A DNA stretch of 64,000 bases from Nocardioides alpinus (GTDB lineage Bacteria > Actinomycetota > Actinomycetes > Propionibacteriales > Nocardioidaceae): contig NZ_FOKC01000005.1 in the NCBI RefSeq assembly GCF_900112035.1, positions 1 through 64,000 on the forward strand. Direction: 5' to 3'. Position 1 is the first letter of the stretch, and every line of letters starts with the position of its first letter. Shown one piece after another: positions 51,111 through 59,266 of the stretch. The translations under genes and the position numbers were made by a program. The notes under the pieces are model-generated. The model worked only from the letters and a program-made list of their open reading frames with translations. It was not told the origin of the DNA and did not search any database.

Positions 51111-51623
51111 TCAGCGGACCTCGGTCGTCGCGACCGGGCGGGCGCCGAGCTCCTCGTCGAGGCGGAGCAGGCCGGGGCCGTCGTCGTCGATCATCTTGAC
51201 CCGGCCGACGATCTCCTTGACCGTCGCCTCCTCCTCGATCTGCTCGTCGAGGAACCAGTTGAGTAGCGGGCGGGAGTCGAGGTCGCCCTCGGACTCGGCG
51301 AGGCGGTAGAGGTCGCGGATCGAGGCCGAGACCTTCTGCTCGTGGGCCAGCGCGGCCTGGAAGGCGTCGAGCACCGAGTCCACCGGCGCGCCGGGTGCGA
51401 TGGTCGCCCCGATGCGCGGGTGGTTGTCGCGGTCGGCCACGTGGTCGATGAACTTGTTGGCGTGGACGATCTCCTCGTCGGCCTGGTGCCGCAACCAGGC
51501 GGCCATGCCGGGCAGGTCCATCAGCTCGAGCTCGATCGCCAGCTGGCGGTAGACCAGCGAGGCCTGCAGCTCGAGGGTGATCTGCGCGTTGAAGGCGTTC
51601 TCGAGGGTGTCGCTCAGCTTCAT
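51111..51623 (-). CDS. Ferritin
   Basis: 170 aa, four-helix ferritin. The ferroxidase-site residues lie in ITLELQASLVYRQLAIELE (Glu), ADEEIVHANKFIDHV (Glu, Glu, His) and LAHEQKVSASIRDLY/FLDEQIEEEATVKEI. The C-terminal 25 residues are an extension. It stores iron as a 24-mer. ATG 51623 lies 7 nt after minus-strand TAGGCT (51631-51636), a leaderless arrangement; no iron-box is obvious. Confidence 0.95.
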   Translation of the reverse strand: MKLSDTLENAFNAQITLELQASLVYRQLAIELELMDLPGMAAWLRHQADEEIVHANKFIDHVADRDNHPRIGATIAPGAPVDSVLDAFQAALAHEQKVSASIRDLYRLAESEGDLDSRPLLNWFLDEQIEEEATVKEIVGRVKMIDDDGPGLLRLDEELGARPVATTEVR

Positions 51624-51669
51624 GCGCGCCAGCCTAGCGGTGCGGCCGGAGGCGGATGGAGCGTGCTGA

Positions 51670-52221
51670 TCAGGCGAGACCGAGGGCGCCGTGCGCCATG
51701 TCGCGGAGCACGTCGTGCATCTGCGGGTCGGGCAGCCGGCCGCTGTGCGGGGTGGAGTTGAGCAGGCCGAAGAGCACGTGGGCCCGGGTCCGGGAGCCCT
51801 CGGGGCTCAGCGTGGTGTCGAAGCGGCGCAGCTGCGTGGCCCACACGTCGACGTACGCGCGCTGCAGCGCCCGCACCCGCTCGCGGGCGGCGTCGGGGAG
51901 GCTGCTCCAGTCGCGGTCCTGCACGACGATCAGCGAGCGGTGGTCGAGGGCGAACTCGATGTGCCACTCCACCAGCGCCTCCAGCGCCTCGCGCGGGCCG
52001 TCGGCGCCGTCGACGCGGCTGCGGCCCTCGGCGAGGAGGGTCTCGCTGATGGAGACCAGCATCTCGGCGAGCATCGCGTCCTTGGACTCGAAGTGCTTGT
52101 AGAGCGCCGGGCCCGAGATGCCGCACGCCGAGCCGAGGTCGGCGACCGAGACGCCGTGGAAGCCGCGTGCGGCGAAGAGCTCGGCGGCGATGTCGAGGAT
52201 CTGCTGGCGCCGAGGGGTCAC
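51670..52221 (-). CDS. TetR-family regulator of the acyl-CoA carboxylase operon
   Basis: 183 aa. Helix-turn-helix VSVADLGSACGISGPALYKHF, then a ligand domain with HIEFALDHRSLIVVQDRDW. GTG 52221 lies 7 nt after minus-strand TAACCT (52229-52234), which is part of the palindrome GGTTA-N8-TAACC. The same palindrome overlaps the carboxylase promoter at 54519-54536, so autoregulation and control of that operon are inferred. The likely ligand is an acyl-CoA. The frame stays open upstream of the GTG without family similarity. Confidence 0.88.
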   Translation of the reverse strand: MTPRRQQILDIAAELFAARGFHGVSVADLGSACGISGPALYKHFESKDAMLAEMLVSISETLLAEGRSRVDGADGPREALEALVEWHIEFALDHRSLIVVQDRDWSSLPDAARERVRALQRAYVDVWATQLRRFDTTLSPEGSRTRAHVLFGLLNSTPHSGRLPDPQMHDVLRDMAHGALGLA

Positions 52222-52229
52222 GGCATCGA

Positions 52230-52247
52230 GGTTAGTGCCTGTTAACC
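52230..52247. promoter_or_regulatory. TetR operator over its own promoter
   Basis: GGTTAGTGCCTGTTAACC on the plus strand (minus strand GGTTAACAGGCACTAACC). Half-sites GGTTA/TAACC with an 8-bp spacer are identical to those at 54519-54536. It covers the predicted -10 of the TetR gene. Confidence 0.75.
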
Positions 52248-52283
52248 GGTCTGCGTCCCCGTCCGAGGGGGTACGCGGGGAGG

Positions 52284-52303
52284 GAAGCGTCACGTGACGC
52301 TTC
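52284..52303. promoter_or_regulatory. Perfect 20-bp palindrome in the TetR/response-regulator gap
   Basis: GAAGCGTCAC followed by its exact reverse complement. No matching palindrome was seen elsewhere in the window. It could be an operator for an unknown regulator or a very tight hairpin. The surrounding 52222-52621 region holds no convincing gene. Confidence 0.5.
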
Positions 52304-52358
52304 GGTGCCTCCCAGATAGCAAGCGGAATCACGGTGTGTCCTCCCCAATTGGTGCCTT

Positions 52359-52389
52359 CAGTGGGCCGCACCCCCGCAGCGGCCCACTG
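52359..52389. terminator. Orphan terminator-like hairpin
   Basis: CAGTGGGCCGC (52359-52369) pairs perfectly with GCGGCCCACTG (52379-52389) around a 9-nt loop. No coding gene ends nearby on either strand, so it may end an untranslated RNA. Two direct GGCTTGAT repeats (52522-52529, 52533-52540) upstream of the response regulator are possible binding sites. Confidence 0.45.
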
Positions 52390-52621
52390 ATCCCCACGAT
52401 CAGCACACCTTCCCTGCGGTGAGTCTGGCGCGACCCGGAGGTCGCACGCAGTCGTGCCAGCACCACCTTCAAGGTACCCGGGCGCACCACGGTGAAACGG
52501 TCGCAGCGACGTCTTGAGAGAGGCTTGATCGGGGCTTGATGAACTCTGCGAAAAGGGCCGCGAGCCGAGTGTGGTGCCTGTGCTACCGACCCGGGTGATC
52601 GCCCGTGGCTACAGTGCCCGC

Positions 52622-53317
52622 ATGCCGCAGATCAGAGTCGTCCTGGCCGAGGACGGCGACCTGCTCCGGGCCGGGGTCCTGGCCCTCCTCGAGGGCGTCG
52701 ATGACATCGACGTGGTGGCGACCGCGACGAACCTCCCCGAGCTGCTGGCCTCGGTCGAAGAGCACCGCCCCGACGTGGTCCTCACCGACATCCGGATGCC
52801 ACCCGACTTCACCGACGAGGGGATCCGCGCGGCGGGGGAGCTGCGGCGCACGCATCCCGGCATCGGCGTCGTCGCCCTCACGCAGTACTCCGACGTGGAG
52901 TACGCCCTGGACCTGATCCGCGACGGCAGCGACGGCCGCGGCTACCTCCTCAAGGAGCGGGTGGCCGACGTGGACGACCTCGTGGCCGCGCTGCGCACGG
53001 TGGCCGCCGGCGGTTCGGTGATCGACCAGATCGTCGTCGACGCGCTGATGGCGACGAGCTCGCGGCGCCACGACTCGGTGCTCGACCGGCTCACCCCGCG
53101 CGAGCTCGAGGTGCTGGCGATGGTCGCGCGCGGGATGACCAACGCGCTGATCGCCGGCGAGCTGGTCGTCACCGACCGCGCCGTGGAGAAGCACATCAAC
53201 TCCATCCTCACCAAGCTCGACCTGCCCGCCGACGCGCCGGTGCACCGCCGGGTCGCGGCGACCCTGGTCTTCCTGAGCGAGGCCGGCGTGGGTGGCGGCG
53301 TGGCGCCGCGTCGATGA
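52622..53317 (+). CDS. NarL/LuxR-family response regulator
   Basis: 231 aa. Receiver domain with the phospho-Asp in VVLTDIRMP and the conserved Lys in YLLKERVADV; C-terminal LuxR helix-turn-helix LTPRELEVLAMVARGMTNAL...VEKHINSILTKL. ATG 52622 lies 6 nt after TACAGT (52610-52615). It overlaps the cognate histidine kinase gene by 4 bp. The target genes are unknown. Confidence 0.94.
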   Translation: MPQIRVVLAEDGDLLRAGVLALLEGVDDIDVVATATNLPELLASVEEHRPDVVLTDIRMPPDFTDEGIRAAGELRRTHPGIGVVALTQYSDVEYALDLIRDGSDGRGYLLKERVADVDDLVAALRTVAAGGSVIDQIVVDALMATSSRRHDSVLDRLTPRELEVLAMVARGMTNALIAGELVVTDRAVEKHINSILTKLDLPADAPVHRRVAATLVFLSEAGVGGGVAPRR

Positions 53318-54504
53318 GGAGTCCGCTGTCGGGGTGGGACGGCCTCGACCCGGCGCTCCGGTGGATGCTGCGCATCAACCTCATCGCCCTGACGACCGCG
53401 ACGCTCCTCCTCGGGGCGGCGTACCTGCTGGGCTTCAAGCACACCGCGGTCGAGATCGACCTCGCCGTGATGGTCGTGTCGCTCGTGCTGATGCTGGTGA
53501 CGCCGCCGCTGTGCCGCCGCTACGGCGCCCCCGCCGCGATCAGCGGGCTCACGCTCTCGTCGCTGCTGTTCGCGGTCGGGGGCACGTGGGCGACGCCTAA
53601 CCTCAGCCCGCTGACCGCGCTGCTGACGATGGTGCCGCTCCTGGTGGGCTTCCCCTACCTGAGCCCGCGCTGGACCCGCGCGCTCATGGTCGTCGCCGTG
53701 GTCGGCAGCGCCTCCGTCGTCGCCCTCGGCGAGTGGCGGCGACTGACCGCGCTCAACGACCTGTGGTGGGTCAACGCCCTCGTCGTCGCCTGCTCCCTGC
53801 CTGCCGGCGTTGCGGTCGTGATCTACCTCGTCCGCGACGCCTACCTGCGGTTGAGGGAGAAGAGCGAGCAGCTCGCCGAGTCGCGCACCCGCATCGTCGA
53901 GGTGGCCGACGCCGCCCGCCGCAGCATCGAGCGCGACCTCCACGACGGCGCCCAGCAGCGGCTGCTGGCGATGAGCGTGACGATCGAGCGGGCCCGCAAG
54001 GAGCTCCAGGCCGGGCGGCAGGAAGGTGCGTCGGTGCTGCTCGGCCAGCTGGCGGCCGACAACCGCGAGGTGCTGCTCGAGCTGCGCGAGCTGGCCCGCG
54101 GCATCTTCCCGCCGCTGCTCACCGAGCGCGGCCTGGTCGCCGCACTCCAGTCGACCGCCCGCCGCTCGATCGTGCCGGTCACCCTCGACGTCGCCGACGT
54201 CGCCGACGTCCCCCGGCCGAGCCGGCAGGTGGAGGCGGCGGCGTACTTCTGCATCCTCGAGGCGCTCACCAACGCCGCCAAGCACTCGGGGGCGACCGAG
54301 GTGCTGATCACCGTGCGCGGGCTGCCGCACCTGAGGTTCAGCGTCTCCGACAACGGCCGCGGCTTCGACCGGCGCCTGGCCGACGTCGGCGGCCTGCTCG
54401 GGATGGAGGCGCGGGTCGCCGCCGCCGGCGGGACGCTCGAGCTGGAGACCGCACTGGGCCGCGGCACGACCTTGCGGGGCGAGTTCCCGCCCGCGGCCGT
54501 CTGA
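53314..54504 (+). CDS. DesK/NarX-type sensor histidine kinase
   Basis: 396 aa. Several N-terminal membrane helices (about 20-165) without a large sensory loop, a coiled segment (YLRLREKSEQLAESRTRIVE), HisKA_3 with the phospho-His in IERDLHDGAQQRLLAMS, and an HATPase domain (EALTNAAKHSGATE, DNGRGFDRR, GLLGMEARVAAAGG). It phosphorylates the response regulator encoded upstream. The membrane-embedded sensor suggests a membrane or lipid signal. Confidence 0.94.
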   Translation: MRSPLSGWDGLDPALRWMLRINLIALTTATLLLGAAYLLGFKHTAVEIDLAVMVVSLVLMLVTPPLCRRYGAPAAISGLTLSSLLFAVGGTWATPNLSPLTALLTMVPLLVGFPYLSPRWTRALMVVAVVGSASVVALGEWRRLTALNDLWWVNALVVACSLPAGVAVVIYLVRDAYLRLREKSEQLAESRTRIVEVADAARRSIERDLHDGAQQRLLAMSVTIERARKELQAGRQEGASVLLGQLAADNREVLLELRELARGIFPPLLTERGLVAALQSTARRSIVPVTLDVADVADVPRPSRQVEAAAYFCILEALTNAAKHSGATEVLITVRGLPHLRFSVSDNGRGFDRRLADVGGLLGMEARVAAAGGTLELETALGRGTTLRGEFPPAAV

Positions 54505-54518
54505 CGATGGACACCGGA

Positions 54519-54536
54519 GGTTAACGATCGCTAACC
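54519..54536 (+). promoter_or_regulatory. TetR operator and -10 of the carboxylase operon
   Basis: GGTTAACGATCGCTAACC shares both half-sites and spacing with 52230-52247. Its right half contributes TAACCT (54532-54537), which lies 6 nt before the GTG at 54544, so a bound repressor would block the promoter of a leaderless mRNA. Confidence 0.75.
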
Positions 54537-54543
54537 TGAGGCG

Positions 54544-56130
54544 GTGTCCGAGCCCCGTCCCACCTCTCCACCGAGTCCCCCGACCATGCGCGAGCTCGTC
54601 GACGACCTCCGTGCCCGGCTGGTCCGGGTGCGCCAGGGCGGGTCGGAGAAGGCCCGCCAGAAGCACACCGACCGCGGCAAGCTGCTGGCCCGTGACCGGG
54701 TCGACCGACTCCTCGACCCGGGCAGCCCGTTCCTCGAGCTGAGCCCGCTGGCCGCCTTCGGCATGTACGCCGGTGGCCCGGGCGGCGACGACTACGCCGT
54801 CCCGTCCGCGGGCGTCGTCGCCGGCATCGGCCGCGTGTCGGGCCGCGAGTGCGTGATCGTGGCCAACGACGCCACGGTCAAGGGCGGCACGTACTACCCG
54901 ATGACGGTCAAGAAGCACCTGCGCGCGCAGACGATCGCGGCCGAGAACCACCTGCCCTGCATCTACCTCGTCGACTCCGGTGGCGCGTTCCTGCCGATGC
55001 AGGACGAGGTCTTCCCCGACCGCGAGCACTTCGGCCGGATCTTCTTCAACCAGGCGAACATGTCCGCGCAGGGGATACCGCAGATCGCCAGCGTGATGGG
55101 CTCCTGCACGGCCGGGGGCGCGTACGTCCCGGCGATGTCCGACGAGACGGTCATCGTGCGCAACCAGGGCACGATCTTCCTCGGCGGGCCGCCGCTGGTG
55201 AAGGCCGCGACCGGGGAGGTCGTCACGGCCGAGGACCTCGGCGGCGGCGACGTGCACGCCCGCACCTCAGGCGTGGTGGACCACCTCGCCGAGGACGACG
55301 CGCACGCGCTGGCCATCGTCCGCTCGATCGTCGACACGCTGCCGCCGGCCCGGCCCGCCCGCGAGGCGAGCGTCGAGGTCGAGGAGCCGCACGACCCGCC
55401 GGAGTCGCTCTACGACGTCGTCCCCACCGACACCCGCACGCCGTACGACGTGCGCGAGGTGGTCCGGCGCGTGGTCGACGGCAGCCGGTTCCACGAGTTC
55501 AAGAAGCTCTACGGCGACACCCTGGTGTGCGGGTTCGCGCGGATCCACGGCCACGAGGTCGGGATCGTCGCCAACAACGGCATCCTCTTCAGCGAGTCGG
55601 CCCTCAAGGGCGCGCACTTCATCGAGCTGTGCAACCAGCGCAAGATCCCGCTGGTGTTCCTGCAGAACATCACCGGCTTCATGGTCGGGCGGGAGTACGA
55701 GAACAAGGGCATCGCCCGCGACGGGGCCAAGCTCGTGACCGCGGTCGCGTGCAGCGTCGTGCCGAAGTTCACCGTCGTGATCGGCGGGTCCTTCGGTGCC
55801 GGCAACTACGGCATGTGTGGTCGCGCGTACGACCCGCGCTTCCTCTGGATGTGGCCCAACGCGCGGATCTCGGTGATGGGCGGCGAGCAGGCTGCTTCCG
55901 TGCTGGCCACCGTCCGCACCGACCTCGAGGACGACGACGCGGTCGAGGCCTTCAAGGCGCCGATCCGCGAGCAGTACGAGACCCAGGGCTCGCCCTACTA
56001 CGCCAGCGCGCGGCTGTGGGACGACGGGATCATCGACCCCGCCGACACCCGTCGGGTGCTCGGCATGGCGCTCGCGGCGACGTCGTACGTGCCGATCCCC
56101 GAGCCGAAGTACGGCATCTTCCGCATGTAG
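54544..56130 (+). CDS. Methylcrotonyl-CoA carboxylase-type carboxyltransferase (beta) subunit
   Basis: 528 aa, full-length acyl-CoA carboxylase beta chain. Carboxybiotin and CoA sites show [68 protein letters not shown] and [18 protein letters not shown]. The [16 protein letters not shown] block and the partner HMG-CoA lyase favour 3-methylcrotonyl-CoA (leucine degradation) over propionyl-CoA. The GTG start lies 6 nt after TAACCT inside the TetR operator. Isovaleryl-CoA dehydrogenase and methylglutaconyl-CoA hydratase are not in the window. Confidence 0.92.
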   Translation: MSEPRPTSPPSPPTMRELVDDLRARLVRVRQGGSEKARQKHTDRGKLLARDRVDRLLDPGSPFLELSPLAAFGMYAGGPGGDDYAVPSAGVVAGIGRVSGRECVIVANDATVKGGTYYPMTVKKHLRAQTIAAENHLPCIYLVDSGGAFLPMQDEVFPDREHFGRIFFNQANMSAQGIPQIASVMGSCTAGGAYVPAMSDETVIVRNQGTIFLGGPPLVKAATGEVVTAEDLGGGDVHARTSGVVDHLAEDDAHALAIVRSIVDTLPPARPAREASVEVEEPHDPPESLYDVVPTDTRTPYDVREVVRRVVDGSRFHEFKKLYGDTLVCGFARIHGHEVGIVANNGILFSESALKGAHFIELCNQRKIPLVFLQNITGFMVGREYENKGIARDGAKLVTAVACSVVPKFTVVIGGSFGAGNYGMCGRAYDPRFLWMWPNARISVMGGEQAASVLATVRTDLEDDDAVEAFKAPIREQYETQGSPYYASARLWDDGIIDPADTRRVLGMALAATSYVPIPEPKYGIFRM

Positions 56131-56140
56131 GAGGCGCCTT

Positions 56141-56283
56141 GGTTTCGACACGCTCGTTCCTCGCTGCTCAACCAGCGGCGTATCCCCGTTCCTCGCTGAT
56201 CAACCAGCGGCGTATCCCTGTTCCTCGCTGCTCGACCAGCGGCGCCGCTGGTTGAGCAGGGCCGCCAGGCCCGTGTCGAAACC
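56141..56283. repeat. Composite inverted array of the interspersed repeat
   Basis: It starts with a complete copy (56141-56178, GGTTTCGACACGCTCGTTCC...), continues with two partial 32-bp tandem units ending CAACCAGCGG and CGACCAGCGG, and ends with an inverted copy finishing GTGTCGAAACC (56244-56282). The whole block therefore has inverted ends, like a miniature transposable element. It occupies most of the gap between the beta and alpha carboxylase genes. Confidence 0.88.
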
Positions 56284-56304
56284 GAGGACCCGAGAAGGAG
56301 ACCC

Positions 56305-58218
56305 ATGAACACCCTCTTGATCGCCAACCGCGGCGAGATCGCCCTGCGGGTGATGCGCACCGCGCAGCGCCTCGGCTGGCGGACCGTCGCGATCCACACC
56401 GACCTCGATGCCGACGCCCCGCACGTCCGGGCCGCCGACGCGGTGGTGCGGGTCGGGTCCTACCTCGACATCGACGCCGTCGTCGCGGCCGCGCGCGAGA
56501 GCGGCGCGGGCTTCGTGCACCCCGGCTACGGCTTCCTGTCCGAGCGCGCGCCCTTTGCGCGGGCACTCGCCGACGCCGGGATCACCCTCGTCGGCCCGAC
56601 CGGCGACGTGATGGACGCGATGGGTCGCAAGGACAGGGCGCGGGACATCGCCGTGGCCGCCGGCGTGCCGATCGTGCCGTCGTACGACCTCGCTGCCGAC
56701 CCGGCCTCGTTCGCCTACCCGGTGCTGGTCAAGGCGGCGGCCGGCGGGGGCGGGAAGGGCATGCGGGTCGTGCGCTCGGCCCCGGACTTCGTCGAGGCGT
56801 GCGCTGCGGCCCGGCGCGAGTCGCTCAAGGCCTTCGGTGACGACACGCTGCTCGTGGAGAAGTACGTCGAGTCCGGGCGCCACATCGAGGTGCAGGTCCT
56901 CGGTGACACCCACGGTCACGTGCGGCACTTCTTCGAGCGCGACTGCTCCACCCAGCGCCGGCACCAGAAGGTGCTCGAGGAGGCGCCCGCGCCCACGATC
57001 GACGCCGCACAGCGGGCTGCGATCACCCGCGCCGCGGTGGCGCTGGCCGAGCAGTGCGACTACACCGGTGCCGGCACGGTCGAGTTCCTGCTCGACAACG
57101 CGACCGGCGAGTTCTACTTCCTCGAGATGAACACCCGCCTCCAGGTCGAGCACCCCGTCACCGAGGAGGTCGTCCGGGTGCAGACCGATCAGGGGAGCGA
57201 GCGCGTCGACCTCGTCGCGCTCCAGCTCCTCGTCGCGACCGGTGAGCCGCTCCCCTTCGAGCAGGACGACGTCACGCTCGAGGGTCACGCGATCGAGGCC
57301 CGGGTCTATGCCGAGGACTCCTTCCACGGCTTCCTCCCGCAGGCAGGGCGTACGTCGATCGTCCGGTGGGGATCGGGTCATGGCGTCCGCGTCGACCACG
57401 CCCTCGAGCCGGAGCAGGAGGTCAGCACCTCCTACGACCCGATGCTCGGCAAGGTCATCGCCTGGGGAGCCGACCGCGAGGCCGCGCGATCGACCCTGGT
57501 CGCGGCGCTCGACGGGACCGCGATCCTCGGGATCACCACCAACACCGGCTTCCTGCGCGCGCTGGCTGCCTCCGACGAGTTCCGCGACACCACCATCGAC
57601 ACGGCCTGGCTCGACGACCACGAGGTCCCCGCGCCGGACGCCGCCCTGGCGCTGGTCTTCGGGGCCTGGACCGAGGTCCTCCTCGACACCGCGGGCTCGA
57701 CCGGACCGTGGGAGGCCGACGGTTGGCGGATGGGCGCCGACCCGGCCCCCGACACCGTCACGCTGGGCGACGCGCTCGTGGTGGTCGACCGGCACCGCGG
57801 GACCGTCACCCACGACGGCACCACCCACGACGTACGCCTCGTCTCGGCCGCCGACCACACCGTGCACCTGCTCGTCGACGGTCGCGCCGAGCACGCCGTG
57901 CTCAACGTGCAGCGCGACCTCGTCGACGTGGTGCACCGGGGGCAGCGCTGGTCGTGGGAGCGCCCCGACCCGTTCGGCGACCACGCAGCCGCGGCCGGTG
58001 ACGGCACGCTGCTGGCACCGATGCCCGGCACCGTCCTCGCGGTCAACGTCGCCGAGGGCCAGGCGGTCGCCGAGGGTGAGACGCTGGGTGTGATGGAGGC
58101 GATGAAGATGGAGCTCGCGCTCAGGGCGCCCTTCGCCGGCACGGTCACCACGGTCGGCGCCGGTGTCGGCGACCTGGTCCGGCTCGGCGCGACGCTCTTC
58201 GTGGTGGAGGAGTCATGA
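56305..58218 (+). CDS. Biotin-dependent acyl-CoA carboxylase alpha subunit (biotin carboxylase + BCCP)
   Basis: 637 aa. Biotin carboxylase domain: LLIANRGEIALRVMRTA, VKAAAGGGGKGMRVV (ATP loop), ERDCSTQRRHQKVLEEAPAP, EMNTRLQVEHPVTEEV. A BT-type linker (about 450-560) and a C-terminal biotinyl domain with EAMKMEL follow. It supplies carboxybiotin to the beta subunit encoded upstream. AAGGAGA precedes the ATG. The stop overlaps the lyase start by 4 bp. The 174-bp gap upstream holds the repeat array, so transcription must cross it. Confidence 0.94.
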   Translation: MNTLLIANRGEIALRVMRTAQRLGWRTVAIHTDLDADAPHVRAADAVVRVGSYLDIDAVVAAARESGAGFVHPGYGFLSERAPFARALADAGITLVGPTGDVMDAMGRKDRARDIAVAAGVPIVPSYDLAADPASFAYPVLVKAAAGGGGKGMRVVRSAPDFVEACAAARRESLKAFGDDTLLVEKYVESGRHIEVQVLGDTHGHVRHFFERDCSTQRRHQKVLEEAPAPTIDAAQRAAITRAAVALAEQCDYTGAGTVEFLLDNATGEFYFLEMNTRLQVEHPVTEEVVRVQTDQGSERVDLVALQLLVATGEPLPFEQDDVTLEGHAIEARVYAEDSFHGFLPQAGRTSIVRWGSGHGVRVDHALEPEQEVSTSYDPMLGKVIAWGADREAARSTLVAALDGTAILGITTNTGFLRALAASDEFRDTTIDTAWLDDHEVPAPDAALALVFGAWTEVLLDTAGSTGPWEADGWRMGADPAPDTVTLGDALVVVDRHRGTVTHDGTTHDVRLVSAADHTVHLLVDGRAEHAVLNVQRDLVDVVHRGQRWSWERPDPFGDHAAAAGDGTLLAPMPGTVLAVNVAEGQAVAEGETLGVMEAMKMELALRAPFAGTVTTVGAGVGDLVRLGATLFVVEES

Positions 58219-59147
58219 CGCTCCCCATGACCGTCCCCGCAGACGGCCTTCCCGCGCGCGTCACGATCTACGAGGTCGGTCCGCGCGACGGACTCCAGAA
58301 CGAGCAGGCGATCGTCCCGGTCGAGGTGAAGGCGCAGTTCGTACGCCGCCTCGTCGCCGCCGGGCTGCCGATCGTCGAGGCGACCTCGTTCGTGCACCCG
58401 AAGTGGGTCCCGCAGCTCGCCGATGCGGCGGAGCTGATGGCCGACCTCGGCGAGGAGGGACGCCACCTCCCGGTGCTGGTGCCCAACGAACGCGGCCTCG
58501 ACCGCGCCCTCGAGCTCGGCCTCGAGCACATCGCGATCTTCGGCAGCGCGACCGAGACCTTTGCGGCCAAGAACCTCAACCGCACCTTCGACGAGCAGTT
58601 CGCGATGTTCGAGCCCACAGTGGCGCGCGCCCGCGCCGCCGGGATGGACGTGCGGGCCTACGTGTCGATGTGCTTCGGCGACCCGTGGGAGGGCACCGTG
58701 CCGATCGAGCAGGTCGTCACCGCCGGCACCCGGCTGCTCGACCTCGGCGCGAGCCAGCTCAGCCTCGGCGACACCATCGGCGTCGCGACCGCGGGACACG
58801 TGAAGGCCCTCGTCGCGGCCTTCGCCGACGCGGGCGTCGGCACCGACCGGCTCGCGATGCACTTCCACGACACCTACGGCCAGGCGCTGGCCAACACCCT
58901 CTCCGCGCTGCAGGCGGGGATCACCACCTTCGACGCGAGTGCGGGCGGCCTCGGTGGTTGCCCCTACGCGAAGTCGGCCACCGGCAACCTCGCCACCGAG
59001 GACCTGGTCTGGATGCTGACCGGCCTCGGGATCGACCACGGTGTCGACCTCGACGCCGTCGTCGCCACCAGCGTCTGGATGGCCGGCCAGCTGGGTCGCC
59101 CGAGCCCGAGCGCCGTCGTACGAGCACTGGGTGGCAGTGCTGGTTGA
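58215..59147 (+). CDS. Hydroxymethylglutaryl-CoA lyase
   Basis: 310 aa TIM-barrel lyase, last step of leucine degradation, giving acetyl-CoA and acetoacetate. Active-site landmarks: EVGPRDGLQNEQ (Arg, Asp), LHFHDTYGQALAN-like MHFHDTYGQALAN (metal His pair) and GGLGGCPYAKSATGN (catalytic Cys loop). It is translationally coupled to the alpha subunit. The last codons (SAG) and the TGA stop lie in an interspersed repeat copy, so the natural C-terminus was probably replaced or trimmed by the insertion. Confidence 0.95.
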   Translation: MTLPMTVPADGLPARVTIYEVGPRDGLQNEQAIVPVEVKAQFVRRLVAAGLPIVEATSFVHPKWVPQLADAAELMADLGEEGRHLPVLVPNERGLDRALELGLEHIAIFGSATETFAAKNLNRTFDEQFAMFEPTVARARAAGMDVRAYVSMCFGDPWEGTVPIEQVVTAGTRLLDLGASQLSLGDTIGVATAGHVKALVAAFADAGVGTDRLAMHFHDTYGQALANTLSALQAGITTFDASAGGLGGCPYAKSATGNLATEDLVWMLTGLGIDHGVDLDAVVATSVWMAGQLGRPSPSAVVRALGGSAG

Positions 59148-59231
59148 GCAGCGAGCGAAGCGAGCGTGTCGAAACCGAGCGCACGTGAGCCTCGGTTTCG
59201 ACACGGGACTTCGTCCCTGCTCAACCAGCGG
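59139..59231. repeat. Inverted pair of interspersed repeats
   Basis: A first copy GCTGGTTGAGCAGCGAGCGA... ends GTGTCGAAACC at 59176. After a 17-bp spacer a second, inverted copy runs from GGTTTCGACAC (59194) to CCAGCGG (59231). The pair can fold into a long hairpin and may terminate the leucine operon. The lyase stop codon (59145-59147) is inside the first copy. Confidence 0.88.
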
Positions 59232-59266
59232 CCGGTGGCGGCCGGATGACTGGCACAATCAGCGCC

